Shown: positions 27,645 through 37,004, counted from the first letter of the stretch. The stretch is DNA of 64,000 nucleotides from Chitinophaga sp. (GCF_019236475.1 NZ_JAFAIX010000012.1:1054001-1118000), one strand, 5' to 3'. Notes: a model not told the origin generated them from the sequence alone. Made by a program: numbers and translations.

Positions 27645-27672
27645 AAAAAACCCCGCCCAAAAGAGCAGGGTC
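27645..27672 (-). terminator. Terminator of the PepSY-like gene
   Basis: An imperfect stem ACCCCGC/GCAGGGT with a C-A mismatch and a minus-strand T-run. It has the same CCCCGC...GCAGGG form as the terminator at 18679-18708. Confidence 0.55.
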
Positions 27673-27713
27673 TGTCCTATTTATCCCTATACCTATGAAA
27701 TACGAATTTAAAA

Positions 27714-28178
27714 TTATTCAGTGATGGTGCCTGCATCGTTCAGTAGCACTGCCTTATCTGCGCCATTATCCTGAATAGTTACTTTGTAGTAGGCAGCAAC
27801 ATCTGCCCTTTCAATTTTCCAGCCATCTTTGATGGTAGCAGCCGGGTATTTTGTTTTCAGTGTTGTTGCCACTGATTCCGGCAAGTTCTGTGCGTCGTAC
27901 TCACTTCTGGTGGCTACCCAGCCTCCATCGGCGTTATACTCTGCTACAGTTTTAATATTTTCTTTCAGGAAACTAACGTTCCAATGTCCAGCACTTGTCT
28001 TTGTCCACTTGGCGTCAGTTGTACCTGCAAAATTCTGTTCAAAAGAGCTTTTCACTGCTACGGGTGCTTCCACCTTTGGTGCAACAGTTTTTGTTTTCTT
28101 AACTGATTTTTTTTGCTGTGCAAAAGTTATGCCGGAAGAGACCAAGACCGCGCAAATAATTAACGTCAACTTTTTCAT
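27714..28178 (-). CDS. Secreted PepSY-like (DUF2874) small protein
   Basis: A 154-residue exported protein with signal peptide (MKKLTLIICAVLVSSGITFAQQ) and a lysine-rich linker. The domain from ~45 on reads QNFAGTTDAKWTKTSAGHWNVSFL, then PESVATTLKTKYPAATIKDGWKIERADV. This is the FE.NF..A..W....g.y.a.F pattern of the PepSY-like periplasmic beta-lactamase-inhibitor-like proteins of Bacteroidota (DUF2874). The function is unknown, with possible inhibition or binding of a periplasmic protein. An in-frame extension to 28259 precedes the signal peptide and is rejected. Confidence 0.75.
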   Translation of the reverse strand: MKKLTLIICAVLVSSGITFAQQKKSVKKTKTVAPKVEAPVAVKSSFEQNFAGTTDAKWTKTSAGHWNVSFLKENIKTVAEYNADGGWVATRSEYDAQNLPESVATTLKTKYPAATIKDGWKIERADVAAYYKVTIQDNGADKAVLLNDAGTITE

Positions 28179-28431
28179 AATAAGATATGGTTTTACCGTT
28201 GGGTTAAAAAATTTACCAGGTTTCTCAATTCTCCCTTTTGGACACCAAAACAATGCCAAAAACGTAAATTAAATACTCTTTATTGTAATTTACGAATAAA
28301 AACACAAAAAAAGTTTGAAAACCGGCAAAATTACGGTACCGACATCTTTAGGTCCCGGCCTATTTTATTAACTTCGCACAATTTTAATCAATTATTGTAT
28401 CATATAACATCAAAGGACGGGGAATTGTTTT

Positions 28432-31400
28432 ATGTCCAGCAAATATCAGGAATATAACCAACTGAATTTACCTCAGATAGAGAAAGATATACTCCAGCAA
28501 TGGGAGCTGCACCAGGCTTTTGAAAAGAGCGTGGACGTTCGTGATGGAGCTACTCCGTTTGTATTTTATGAAGGCCCACCCAGCGCCAATGGATTGCCTG
28601 GTATTCACCACGTAATCTCACGTACCTTGAAAGACCTGGTTTGTCGTTATAAAACGATGCAGGGCTTCCAGGTGAAACGTAAAGGCGGATGGGATACCCA
28701 CGGATTGCCAGTAGAATTAGGCGTTGAAAAAATGCTGGGTATTACCAAAGAAGATATTGGTAAGAAAATATCTATTGCAGAATATAATGATACCTGCCGC
28801 ACGGAGGTATTGAAATATAAAGATAAATGGGATGAACTGACCAAGAAGATGGGCTACTGGGTTGATCTCGAACACCCATACATCACCTTCGACAATAATT
28901 ATATCGAATCCCTCTGGTGGGCGCTCAAAACCCTCTACCAAAAAGGATTTCTGTATAAAAGTGTCAGCATCCAGCCTTATTCTCCTGCTGCCGGAACTGG
29001 TCTGAGCTCCGCAGAGTTGAATATGCCAGGTACCTACAAAGATGTTAAGGATACCACTGTTGTAGCCATGTTCAAAGCGCAAAAGGCGGAAAACTCCCAA
29101 TTCCTTTTCGACGCTGCCGGCAACGATGAAGTATTCTTCCTCGCCTGGACCACCACTCCATGGACTTTACCTTCCAACCTTGGTCTGACAGTTGGCGGAA
29201 ATATTGAATATGTTCTCGTAGAAACCTTCAACCAGTACACACACCTGCCTATCAAGGTGGTGATGGCGAAAGTCCTGTTGCATAAATACTTCAAAGCAGA
29301 AGGGGAAAACCTGGAAATGAGCTCCTACAATGAAGGAGACAAAGTAATTCCATGGAAAATCCTGACCAGCTTTAAAGGTAAGGATCTGGAGAATGTTCGC
29401 TATGAGCAATTGTTGCCTTATGCACAACCAGAAGAAGGAGATCCATTCCGCATCCTGGTGGGCGATTTCGTTACTACAGAAGATGGTACCGGTATCGTAC
29501 ATACGGCTCCAGCCTTCGGTGCAGACGATAACCGTGTAGGTAAAAAATATGGTATCGGTATCCTCACCCTGGTGGATAAAGCCGGTAAATTCACAGATAA
29601 TGTGGGAGAATTCTCCGGCAGATATGTGAAGAACTATAAAGATGATCCGGACTATAAAGATGTAGACGTAGACATCGCGGTAAAACTGAAGAAAGAAAAC
29701 CGTGCCTTCAAAGTGGAGAAATATGAACATACCTATCCACATTGCTGGCGTACAGATAAACCAGTATTATATTATCCGCTGGACGCATGGTTCATCAAAA
29801 CCACTGCTGTAAAAGATAGGATGATTGAATTGAACAAAACTATCAACTGGAAACCTGCGTTTACCGGTACAGGCCGCTTCGGCAACTGGCTGGAAAACAT
29901 GGTGGACTGGAACCTGAGTCGCAGTCGCTACTGGGGAACTCCTTTACCAATCTGGCGTACAGAAGATGGTGCGGAAGAAAAATGCATTGGCAGCATCGAA
30001 GAATTGAATACAGAAATTCGCAAAGCCAATGAAGTGCTGGGTGGAGATGTGAATAAATCATACCTGCATGAAGGTATCCTGGATCTGCACAAACCATATG
30101 TGGATGATATCATCCTGGTGAGCGAATCCGGTAAACCGATGCGTCGTGAGCCAGACTTGATTGACGTTTGGTTTGATTCTGGCGCTATGCCTTTTGCACA
30201 GCAGCACTATCCGTTTGAGAATAAAGAATTAGTAGATGGCCGTCAGGCGTTTCCTGCTGATTTCATCGCGGAAGGTGTGGATCAAACACGTGGCTGGTTC
30301 TATACCCTGCATGCCCTCGGCGTAATGCTGTTCGATACTGTAGCTTATAAAACAGTGGTTTCCAATGGTTTAGTACTGGATGCCAATGGTCTGAAAATGA
30401 GTAAACGCCTCGGCAACGTGGTGAATCCATTTGAAACCATTGCCCAATATGGTGCAGACGCTACCCGCTGGTACTTGATTACCAATGCTTCTCCATGGGA
30501 TTCCCTGAAATTCGATGTGAAAGGTGTAGGCGAAGTACAGCGTAAATTATTTGGTACCCTCTACAATACCTATAACTTCTTCGCGATGTATGCCAACCTG
30601 GATAATTTCACATTCAAGGAGGCTTACATTCCATTGGAACAACGTCCGGAGATCGATCGTTGGATCATTTCCGTACTGAACTCCCTCGTGAAGGAAGCAA
30701 CCGCTTACCTGGACGACTATGAGCCTACACAAGCAGGCCGTGCCGTTGAGCGTTTTGTGGATGAACACCTGAGTAACTGGTACGTTCGTCTCTGCCGTCG
30801 TAGATTCTGGAAAGGAGAATACGAACATGATAAGATTAGCGCTTACCAGACCCTCTACGAGTGCTTGGAAAAGGTAATCCAACTGATGGCGCCGGTATCT
30901 CCATTCTTTACAGATTGGATGTTTAACAACCTGAACAAGGTAACCGGTCGTAGCAAAGCGGAATCTATCCACCATACAGATTACCCTGTTGCCGATGCTA
31001 AAGCGATAGATCCTGAACTGGAAGAAAGAATGCAGTTGGCTCAAGATATCTCTTCCCTGGTATTATCCCTACGTAAGAAGGTGAATATCAAGGTGCGTCA
31101 GCCGTTACAAAAGATCCTGATTCCGGTATCAAGTGTTCACATGCAAGAGCAGATTGCGAAAGTGGAAGATTTGATAAAAAGTGAAGTAAATGTGAAAGGG
31201 ATTGATTATCTTACAGAAACTGAAGGTTTCATCAAGAAAAAGATTAAACCTAACTTCAAATCTCTCGGAGCTAAAATGGGGGCCAGAATGAAAGCTGTTG
31301 CAGCTGCCATTCAGGCACTTACAGACGCAGACATTGCTGCAATTGAACGCGACGGGCATTTAATGTTGTCTGTGGATGGTGAGCCGGTGCAGATACAACT

Positions 31401-31758
31401 CTCTGATGTAGAGATCATTTCCGAAGATATTCCTGGATGGACAGTTGCGAATAAAGGTGCACTGACGGTAGCGCTCGATATTACTATTACTCCTCAATTA
31501 CAGGACGAAGGCAATGCGAGAGAGCTAGTGAACCGCATTCAGAAAATCCGTAAAGACAGTGGTTTTGAACTTACTGACAGAATAGATGTTAAGGTGGCGG
31601 CGGCAGACTCTCTGAAGTCGGCGATTATTAACTATAATGACTATATTTGCACGGAAATTTTGGCAGATAGCTTGGATTTGGTAGCGACGCTACATGATGG
31701 TACAGAAATAGAGGTAAACGACCTTAAATTTAATGTATTAGTTAACAAAAAAAGCTAA
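28432..31758 (+). CDS. ileS: Isoleucyl-tRNA synthetase, type 2 (altered GIHH motif)
   Basis: A 1108-residue class I synthetase that charges tRNA-Ile. Length and layout (no C-terminal zinc finger; long C-terminal domain with anticodon-binding region ~680-830) are those of the eukaryote-like IleRS2 group. The HIGH-type signature at 57-60 reads G-I-H-H (context SANGLPGIHHV) instead of H-x-G-H, and KMSKR is intact at 655-659. The CP1 editing domain is recognisable near TTPWTLPSN and GTGIVHTAPAFGADD. The DksA-like gene follows after six bases, a linkage known in many Bacteroidota. The swapped motif makes mupirocin resistance likely (see findings). Confidence 0.95.
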   Translation: MSSKYQEYNQLNLPQIEKDILQQWELHQAFEKSVDVRDGATPFVFYEGPPSANGLPGIHHVISRTLKDLVCRYKTMQGFQVKRKGGWDTHGLPVELGVEKMLGITKEDIGKKISIAEYNDTCRTEVLKYKDKWDELTKKMGYWVDLEHPYITFDNNYIESLWWALKTLYQKGFLYKSVSIQPYSPAAGTGLSSAELNMPGTYKDVKDTTVVAMFKAQKAENSQFLFDAAGNDEVFFLAWTTTPWTLPSNLGLTVGGNIEYVLVETFNQYTHLPIKVVMAKVLLHKYFKAEGENLEMSSYNEGDKVIPWKILTSFKGKDLENVRYEQLLPYAQPEEGDPFRILVGDFVTTEDGTGIVHTAPAFGADDNRVGKKYGIGILTLVDKAGKFTDNVGEFSGRYVKNYKDDPDYKDVDVDIAVKLKKENRAFKVEKYEHTYPHCWRTDKPVLYYPLDAWFIKTTAVKDRMIELNKTINWKPAFTGTGRFGNWLENMVDWNLSRSRYWGTPLPIWRTEDGAEEKCIGSIEELNTEIRKANEVLGGDVNKSYLHEGILDLHKPYVDDIILVSESGKPMRREPDLIDVWFDSGAMPFAQQHYPFENKELVDGRQAFPADFIAEGVDQTRGWFYTLHALGVMLFDTVAYKTVVSNGLVLDANGLKMSKRLGNVVNPFETIAQYGADATRWYLITNASPWDSLKFDVKGVGEVQRKLFGTLYNTYNFFAMYANLDNFTFKEAYIPLEQRPEIDRWIISVLNSLVKEATAYLDDYEPTQAGRAVERFVDEHLSNWYVRLCRRRFWKGEYEHDKISAYQTLYECLEKVIQLMAPVSPFFTDWMFNNLNKVTGRSKAESIHHTDYPVADAKAIDPELEERMQLAQDISSLVLSLRKKVNIKVRQPLQKILIPVSSVHMQEQIAKVEDLIKSEVNVKGIDYLTETEGFIKKKIKPNFKSLGAKMGARMKAVAAAIQALTDADIAAIERDGHLMLSVDGEPVQIQLSDVEIISEDIPGWTVANKGALTVALDITITPQLQDEGNARELVNRIQKIRKDSGFELTDRIDVKVAAADSLKSAIINYNDYICTEILADSLDLVATLHDGTEIEVNDLKFNVLVNKKS

Positions 31759-31764
31759 TCCCCC

Positions 31765-32790
31765 ATGGCAACAAAAAAGAAGGTTGCTAGCAAACAGACC
31801 CTAAAGGCCGCTCCGGCGAAGTCCACTTCAGCGAAAAAGGTAGTAACAGCGAAAGCTGCCACTCCTGCTAAAAAAGCTTCGTCAGCACCTAAACCAGCAG
31901 CTCCTAAGGTAGCTGCCAAAGTTGCGAAGCCAGCAGCTTCTAAAGCCGTGGTAGTTAAGTCCTCCGGAAAAAAGACTGAAACAGTTCAAAATCCGGTTGT
32001 AAAGAAGGCATCTGCCCTCCAAAGCAAAACGCCGTCCGTTAAAGTAAAAGTTGCGGTTCCTACAAAATCGACCGTTAACAATGAACCTGCTGCAAAGCAG
32101 CAAGGGGTGACCAAAAGCGTTTCCGCTGAAAAACAGAAACCATTAATTTCTAAGTCAGAAGAAAAAGAACTTAAAACGATGGCAGTAAAGAAAGCAGAAA
32201 AGGAACAAGTTGCTAAGGAGAAAGAATCCACAAAGAAAGCAGCGGAGAAACCAGTAAAGACGGAAAAAACAGCCAAAGCGGAAAAAACCGCTAAACCGGC
32301 TGAAAAAACCGAGAAAACCGAAAAGACCGAGAAAAAAGGTAAAGGAAACACACTGGTGACTTACCAGCCTGAATTCACCAAATCCGTGCTGGATCAGCCA
32401 GACCAGCCTACTGGACCAGTATTCAGGTATAGTGATGCTGACCTGCAGGAGTTTAAAGAGCTGATCCTCAAAAAATTGGAAGCAGCGAAGAAAGAACTGG
32501 TTTACCTACAAGGCCTCATTACCCGCAAAGATGAAGCTGGTACTGATGATACTGAAAATAAATATATGAGCATGGAGGATGGTAGCGGTTCCCAAGAAAG
32601 AGAACAGCTCAACCAGATGGCCAGCCGTCAAATTCAGTTCATTGACCACCTGGAAAAAGCGCTGGTACGTATTGAAAACAAGACTTATGGTATTTGCCGT
32701 GTAACCGGTAAATTAATCGATAAGGCTCGTCTGAAAGCTGTACCCCACGCTACTCTTAGCATCGAAGCTAAACTGGCAAAAAGCAAATAA
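31765..32790 (+). CDS. TraR/DksA-family protein with long Lys/Ala-rich N-terminal tail
   Basis: A 341-residue protein. Residues ~1-195 are a low-complexity, strongly basic tail rich in Lys, Ala, Pro and Thr, similar in composition to histone H1 or AlgP tails, ending in short EKT repeats (167-190). Residues ~220-338 are a DksA/TraR domain: coiled coil with LQEFKELILKKLEAAKKEL and the motif DDTENKYMSMEDGSGSQERE. In the zinc-finger region (YGICRVTGKLIDKARLKAVP) only one Cys remains. DksA-like proteins bind the RNA polymerase secondary channel. The gene follows ileS by six bases and is probably co-transcribed. The tail may add DNA binding (inference). Confidence 0.85.
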   Translation: MATKKKVASKQTLKAAPAKSTSAKKVVTAKAATPAKKASSAPKPAAPKVAAKVAKPAASKAVVVKSSGKKTETVQNPVVKKASALQSKTPSVKVKVAVPTKSTVNNEPAAKQQGVTKSVSAEKQKPLISKSEEKELKTMAVKKAEKEQVAKEKESTKKAAEKPVKTEKTAKAEKTAKPAEKTEKTEKTEKKGKGNTLVTYQPEFTKSVLDQPDQPTGPVFRYSDADLQEFKELILKKLEAAKKELVYLQGLITRKDEAGTDDTENKYMSMEDGSGSQEREQLNQMASRQIQFIDHLEKALVRIENKTYGICRVTGKLIDKARLKAVPHATLSIEAKLAKSK

Positions 32791-32818
32791 GCTTTACACG
32801 CAGCAGCGTAAAAATAAA

Positions 32819-32857
32819 GCGCCCCTTCGCAACTCGCGAAGGGGCGCATTTTTTTTA
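32819..32857 (+). terminator. Terminator after DksA-like gene
   Basis: A 12-bp perfect stem GCGCCCCTTCGC/GCGAAGGGGCGC with a five-base loop and an eight-T run. Confidence 0.92.
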
Positions 32858-32889
32858 TCAACTGCAATGAGCCTTCAGTTACTGGCAGC

Positions 32890-34416
32890 CTAACATGCAG
32901 CTATTTCTTTTTTTCGTTTATTCATTTGCTTTACTGCGAAATACAGTATAGTCGCCGCACCCAAGCCCACCAAACTACCTATACCAATCCTTTTCGCTTG
33001 CTTTGAATTGATACGAATAGGCGGAATTTTTATTCCTTTTTTTACGGGTGTTACATCAGGTACAATATCCAACAACGGCTGCAACGACAGCCCAGTGATG
33101 ATTTTGTCTGCAATCTTTTCTACAGCCGCGCGCTGATATTGTGGACAAAAGGCCACACCGATGCCAGCTTTGATGAGTAATTGTTCGTCCTGCTTACCAT
33201 CGCCTACATAGATGATATTCTGCGTAGCGATACCATATTCTTTGGAAATATAAGCCAACAAGTGACTCTTGTCGTAATGGTGGTCCTTCATGAAATATTC
33301 ACCCACCGTGAATTTCCCTGTGGATACACTGTTGACCAACTGGATTTTGTTGGAGAAGACGAAATCCATTCCCAGTTTGTTTTTGATATGGCGGGCTACG
33401 CATCCATATGCATCCGTAACAAGTCCACATACATATCCCCTTCTCTTCAATTCCTTCACGACCCCTTCAATACCAGGTATGATAGGAATAGCATCGGCTA
33501 CTTCCAGCAGTTCCGCAAGATTTCTGTGTTCAAATAGTGCTGTTATCTTCTCTAGTTTTTCAATCGGATCCTGTATGGTGGCCTGTAGTTGCAGGTATGC
33601 AGGTTCCTCATCAAACGCGATAGCAGCCCAATAGAGATAATCTTGTGTGAATACAGCATGATCGAGATTGAAGATGACCATCTTCTCCATTTTTTCTATG
33701 GATTCAAGGATGGAATATTCCATTTGTTCTCTGATCACATTAATGTTGCCGAGGGTTTCCAGGTTTTCAGAAGGAATATTTTCTGCTTTCTTCAGGATGG
33801 TGCGGGAAACTTCACGCGACATTTTACTGAGTTGTTCCCAGGTTTGCATGGCATTCTCCAGGCGGCCGATATTGGCTTCTGCGATACGTGCACCCATGAG
33901 ATGGGTATCAATCAGCAGACCGATGTCTACCCCATAATCATTCTCAAACTGCACTTTGGTCAACACTGATTTTTTGGCGGCAATCATACCGCTGAGTGGT
34001 TGCTGGAAATGTGCTAATTCTGGGAAGAGAATACTTAGCAGTGGCTTGGCCACCAGTTGGGTGACCCTGCCTGCCTGCCTTTCAAAATAGGATTTAACGA
34101 AATCGGCTTCGTCTTTTTCAATAGGACTGGTTAGTAAGTCCACAATATTGTCGGGGTAGGTAGTAATATCACCATCTACGTAGGCGATGATATCTCCTTT
34201 TGCTGCCATCATTCCTTCTCTCATAGAGATGCCTTTTCCGCGCTGGCTACTAGTGATGACACGTACCTCTTCTTTCATCGCTTCCGCTACGGTATTATCC
34301 GTTGAATTGTCATCTACTACAATTATCTCTATCTGGCGGGATGTTTTCTTAATCGTTTTAATAACCTGGCGTATGGTGGCGCCTTCATTTAATACAGGAA
34401 TTACGATCGAGATCAT
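32890..34416 (-). CDS. GT81/GpgS-like glycosyltransferase fused to degenerate HAD domain and membrane tail
   Basis: A 508-residue three-part protein. (1) GT-A glycosyltransferase, ~1-205: DDNSTD (35-40), GKG (60-62), DGD metal site (81-83), AGRVTQLVAKPLLS (115-128), QQPLSG (138-143) and YGVDIGLLID (161-170). These last motifs recall glucosyl- or mannosyl-3-phosphoglycerate synthases (GT81/GT78). (2) HAD-fold domain, ~240-445: motif II T334, motif IV GDGKQD (405-410), but motif I reads FNLDHAVF, so the nucleophilic Asp is Asn250. (3) A hydrophobic segment (~478-495) followed by a basic end. The fold suggests a synthase/phosphatase pair for an organic-phosphate glycoside, yet the phosphatase may be inactive. 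Start ATG 34416. It has no recognised partner. Confidence 0.75.
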   Translation of the reverse strand: MISIVIPVLNEGATIRQVIKTIKKTSRQIEIIVVDDNSTDNTVAEAMKEEVRVITSSQRGKGISMREGMMAAKGDIIAYVDGDITTYPDNIVDLLTSPIEKDEADFVKSYFERQAGRVTQLVAKPLLSILFPELAHFQQPLSGMIAAKKSVLTKVQFENDYGVDIGLLIDTHLMGARIAEANIGRLENAMQTWEQLSKMSREVSRTILKKAENIPSENLETLGNINVIREQMEYSILESIEKMEKMVIFNLDHAVFTQDYLYWAAIAFDEEPAYLQLQATIQDPIEKLEKITALFEHRNLAELLEVADAIPIIPGIEGVVKELKRRGYVCGLVTDAYGCVARHIKNKLGMDFVFSNKIQLVNSVSTGKFTVGEYFMKDHHYDKSHLLAYISKEYGIATQNIIYVGDGKQDEQLLIKAGIGVAFCPQYQRAAVEKIADKIITGLSLQPLLDIVPDVTPVKKGIKIPPIRINSKQAKRIGIGSLVGLGAATILYFAVKQMNKRKKEIAAC

Positions 34417-34524
34417 AGGAGTTCGCTATGTTAAAGGTTAAAAAAATATGCTACAAAGAGCTGCGCTGGCATTATCAGCAAGGGGTATAACAAAAACGAT
34501 ACCATAAAAACCGCTGTGGTGGCC

Positions 34525-34559
34525 AAAAAAAGCGGCTCCGGAATTTCCGGAGCCGCTTT
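34525..34559 (-). terminator. Terminator after ABC exporter gene
   Basis: A perfect 13-bp stem AAAGCGGCTCCGG/CCGGAGCCGCTTT with a five-base loop; T-run on the minus strand. Confidence 0.9.
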
Positions 34560-34587
34560 ACGTATATGCAATAACGTTAAGTTATTA

Positions 34588-36423
34588 TTATTTGAATTCC
34601 TGCATCTCTACTAATTTTCGGTAGATGCCTTCTACTGCCATGAGTTCATCGTGGGTACCTGTTTCTACGATTTCACCTTTTTCCATTACCACAATTTTGT
34701 TAGCATGCTGAATAGTACTGAGGCGGTGCGCAATCACAATAGTGGTGCGGTTTTGCATCAGTTTATCCAGGGATTCTTGTACCAATTTTTCTGACTCTGT
34801 ATCCAGTGCAGAAGTAGCCTCGTCCAAAATCATGATAGGAGGATTTTTAAACACAGCTCTCGCGATGGTGAGGCGTTGACGTTGACCACCACTCAGTTTC
34901 ATACCACGATCACCAATAGTAGTATCGTAGCCGTTTTCCAGGCCTTCTATGAATTCGTGGGCATTGGCAATTTTTGCCGCCTGAATTACTGCATCCCGAT
35001 CAACATTCGTCTGCCCAAACGCAATATTATTTAACACGGTATCATTGAAGAGAATTGCTTCCTGAGAAACAACACCCATGAGTCCACGCAGATCATCTAG
35101 TTTGATATCTTTCACATCTACACCATCAATGGTGACACTACCTTTATCCACATCGTAGAACCTTGGCAGAATGTCTGCCATGGTGGATTTACCAGCACCA
35201 CTGCGGCCCACCAAAGCTATCATCTCCCCTTTCTTTACCTGCAATTGTACATTTTTCAGTACTGGTTTATAAGGATCTTTTTCGAATGCGAAAGTAACAT
35301 TGTTATAAGTGACATCTTTATCAAACCCTTTAACAGCAATAGCATCTGGCTTTTCTGTAATATTTACTTCTGCATCTAACAGACCAAAAATACGTTCACT
35401 AGATACCAACCCTTTCTGCAAGGAAGTGATAGCAGTAGAAATATTTTTTGCAGGTTGCAAGATCTGGGAATAGAATACCAAGTAGGTGATAAATGCAGCA
35501 CTGGTCAGCACTTTGTCGCCAGAAAGTACGATGCTACCACCATAAACAATCAATATAACGACAATGATTACACCGAAAATTTCAGAGATAGGGGAAGCCA
35601 TCTCACGTTGGTTATAAATCGACTTACTTACTTTGATGAAGTGCCTGTTTACCGAAGCAAATTTTCTTTGCATGAATTTCACTGCACTGAAAGATTGAAT
35701 CACACGAATACCGCTGATGCTCTCTTCAGAAATGGCAATGGTTTCGCCAAAAAGCGCCATGCTGAAAAATCCTTTCTGCTTCAGCTTCTTGCTGATATAG
35801 GATAATAGAAATCCTGATATCGGGAAGAAAAATATCGTAAAGAGGGTGAGTTTAGCAGAGAGATAAAATAATGCAGAGAAGTATGCAACGATGATAAATG
35901 GATCGCGGAGGAAAACCTGGATAGAGTTGACCACATTGGATTCTATCTCTTGTACGTCGCTAGAGAAAATAGTCAGGATTTCACCTTTCTTACGGTTATG
36001 GTAGAACGAAAGTGATTGTTCTGTCACTTTGTTATACATAGCGTTTCTCACTTTTTCCAGCAACACCATGCGCAGTCTTACGATCACACGGGCGCTCATA
36101 TATCGGCCCACATTGGCGATGGTTGTACAGATGGCAATAAATGCTCCTACAAATATCAGTGCACCGAATTTATCATTATGCAGTACAATATAACTGTTGA
36201 AGTGATATTTAAAGAGATTGATGAAATATTGAATGGAGAAAGTAAATTCCGGGCGTGTTAGCACATCTGGTTTCACCTTGTCAAACAGCACATCGAGTAA
36301 GGGGATTAACATGGAAAAGTTTACAAGTCCGAAAACGATTCCTATAATTGTATAGATGATGTACTCGGGCAGGTAATGATGTAAGGGAGAGGCGTATTTC
36401 AATAATCGCTTTAAAGTCTTCAT
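34588..36423 (-). CDS. ABC transporter, fused permease and ATPase (MsbA-like exporter)
   Basis: A 611-residue half-transporter: six transmembrane helices in ~1-310 (ABC_membrane type 1 exporter), then an ATPase domain ~340-600 with Walker A GRSGAGKS, signature LSGGQRQR, Walker B ILDEATSALD and the H-loop IAHRLST. Such proteins act as homodimers exporting lipids, peptides or drugs; the MsbA-like lipid flippase role is the common guess, not demonstrated here. The in-frame extension to 36552 lacks a sensible start context; ATG 36423 (MKTLKRLLKYASP) is chosen. The gene is transcribed alone towards the GT-HAD gene, with a strong terminator between. Confidence 0.9.
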   Translation of the reverse strand: MKTLKRLLKYASPLHHYLPEYIIYTIIGIVFGLVNFSMLIPLLDVLFDKVKPDVLTRPEFTFSIQYFINLFKYHFNSYIVLHNDKFGALIFVGAFIAICTTIANVGRYMSARVIVRLRMVLLEKVRNAMYNKVTEQSLSFYHNRKKGEILTIFSSDVQEIESNVVNSIQVFLRDPFIIVAYFSALFYLSAKLTLFTIFFFPISGFLLSYISKKLKQKGFFSMALFGETIAISEESISGIRVIQSFSAVKFMQRKFASVNRHFIKVSKSIYNQREMASPISEIFGVIIVVILIVYGGSIVLSGDKVLTSAAFITYLVFYSQILQPAKNISTAITSLQKGLVSSERIFGLLDAEVNITEKPDAIAVKGFDKDVTYNNVTFAFEKDPYKPVLKNVQLQVKKGEMIALVGRSGAGKSTMADILPRFYDVDKGSVTIDGVDVKDIKLDDLRGLMGVVSQEAILFNDTVLNNIAFGQTNVDRDAVIQAAKIANAHEFIEGLENGYDTTIGDRGMKLSGGQRQRLTIARAVFKNPPIMILDEATSALDTESEKLVQESLDKLMQNRTTIVIAHRLSTIQHANKIVVMEKGEIVETGTHDELMAVEGIYRKLVEMQEFK

Positions 36424-36576
36424 TCCTGTTGCTTTAGTCTTGATTTTAAGAACAGGCAAAAATAGTACAATTAGGTATAATTGTGAGGTAAACCGCTTTG
36501 AAATCGGCCAATCTTCCGCGGAAATGGTTAATTTCGCAGTTAAAGCTCCCAATTATAAACGAAAAAACTGAACGAC

Positions 36577-36975
36577 ATGCAGGAAACTAAGAGGCAAAAA
36601 CAAATTGGACAGTTGATACAGGAAGAACTGAGTACTATCTTCCAGCGCATGGGCTTTAACGTGCTGGAGGGTGGAATGATATCCATTGCTGCCGTTAAGA
36701 TGACACCAGATCTGCTGGAAGCGAAAGTTTACCTGAGTATGTTCCAGATCAAAGATAAAGACGGTATGCTGGAGCGTATCAACGAGCGTATGGGAGAAAT
36801 CAAAAAAGAACTGGGTATGCGGGTAGGCAAGCAATTGCGCCGTGTTCCGGAACTGACTTTCTTCCTGGATGATACCTTGGACTATGTATTTAAAATGGAG
36901 GAAGTATTCAAGAAAATTAAAGAAGACGACTCCAAAATTAAAGGCAATTCCGATACAAAAAACGACACTAAATAA
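36577..36975 (+). CDS. rbfA: Ribosome-binding factor A
   Basis: A 132-residue KH-fold protein for 30S subunit maturation. It shows the family opening ETKRQKQIGQLIQEELSTIF, the central strand VKMTPDLLEAKVYLSMF, and the RRVPELTFFLDDTLDYVFKMEEVFKKI end that is the RbfA hallmark. Start ATG 36577. It is short for the family's normal 115-135, and the C-terminal tail is rich in Lys and Asp. The next gene, a LolC-like permease, lies 39 bases downstream with a small terminator between. It is divergent from the ABC exporter. Confidence 0.93.
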   Translation: MQETKRQKQIGQLIQEELSTIFQRMGFNVLEGGMISIAAVKMTPDLLEAKVYLSMFQIKDKDGMLERINERMGEIKKELGMRVGKQLRRVPELTFFLDDTLDYVFKMEEVFKKIKEDDSKIKGNSDTKNDTK

Positions 36976-36978
36976 TTA

Positions 36979-37004
36979 AAGTCCCGCTACTGGCGGGGCT
37001 TTTG
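36979..37004 (+). terminator. Terminator after rbfA
   Basis: A 9-pair stem (AAGTCCCGC with GCGGGGCTT, one G-U) followed by TTTT. Only 11 bases lie between it and the next start codon, so it may partly attenuate the following permease gene. Confidence 0.65.

Larger units (their letters stand above)
27173..27713. other. Gene-free gap with a possible small transcript
   Basis: No real gene is seen. A ten-codon frame (MEETWLAKSK, ATG 27322) is followed by a perfect 14-bp terminator at 27431-27468, which is too far (260 bases) from the AraC stop to be clearly its terminator. Further on there are AT-rich bases and a stretch that resembles the common CTCTGCG...CTTTGCG spacer of Bacteroidota genomes (27607-27623). 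Confidence 0.4.

Noticed and set aside
32261..32336. Tandem repeat array in the DksA-like gene considered as CRISPR or minisatellite
   Set aside because: It is coding (EKT repeats in frame) with no spacers.
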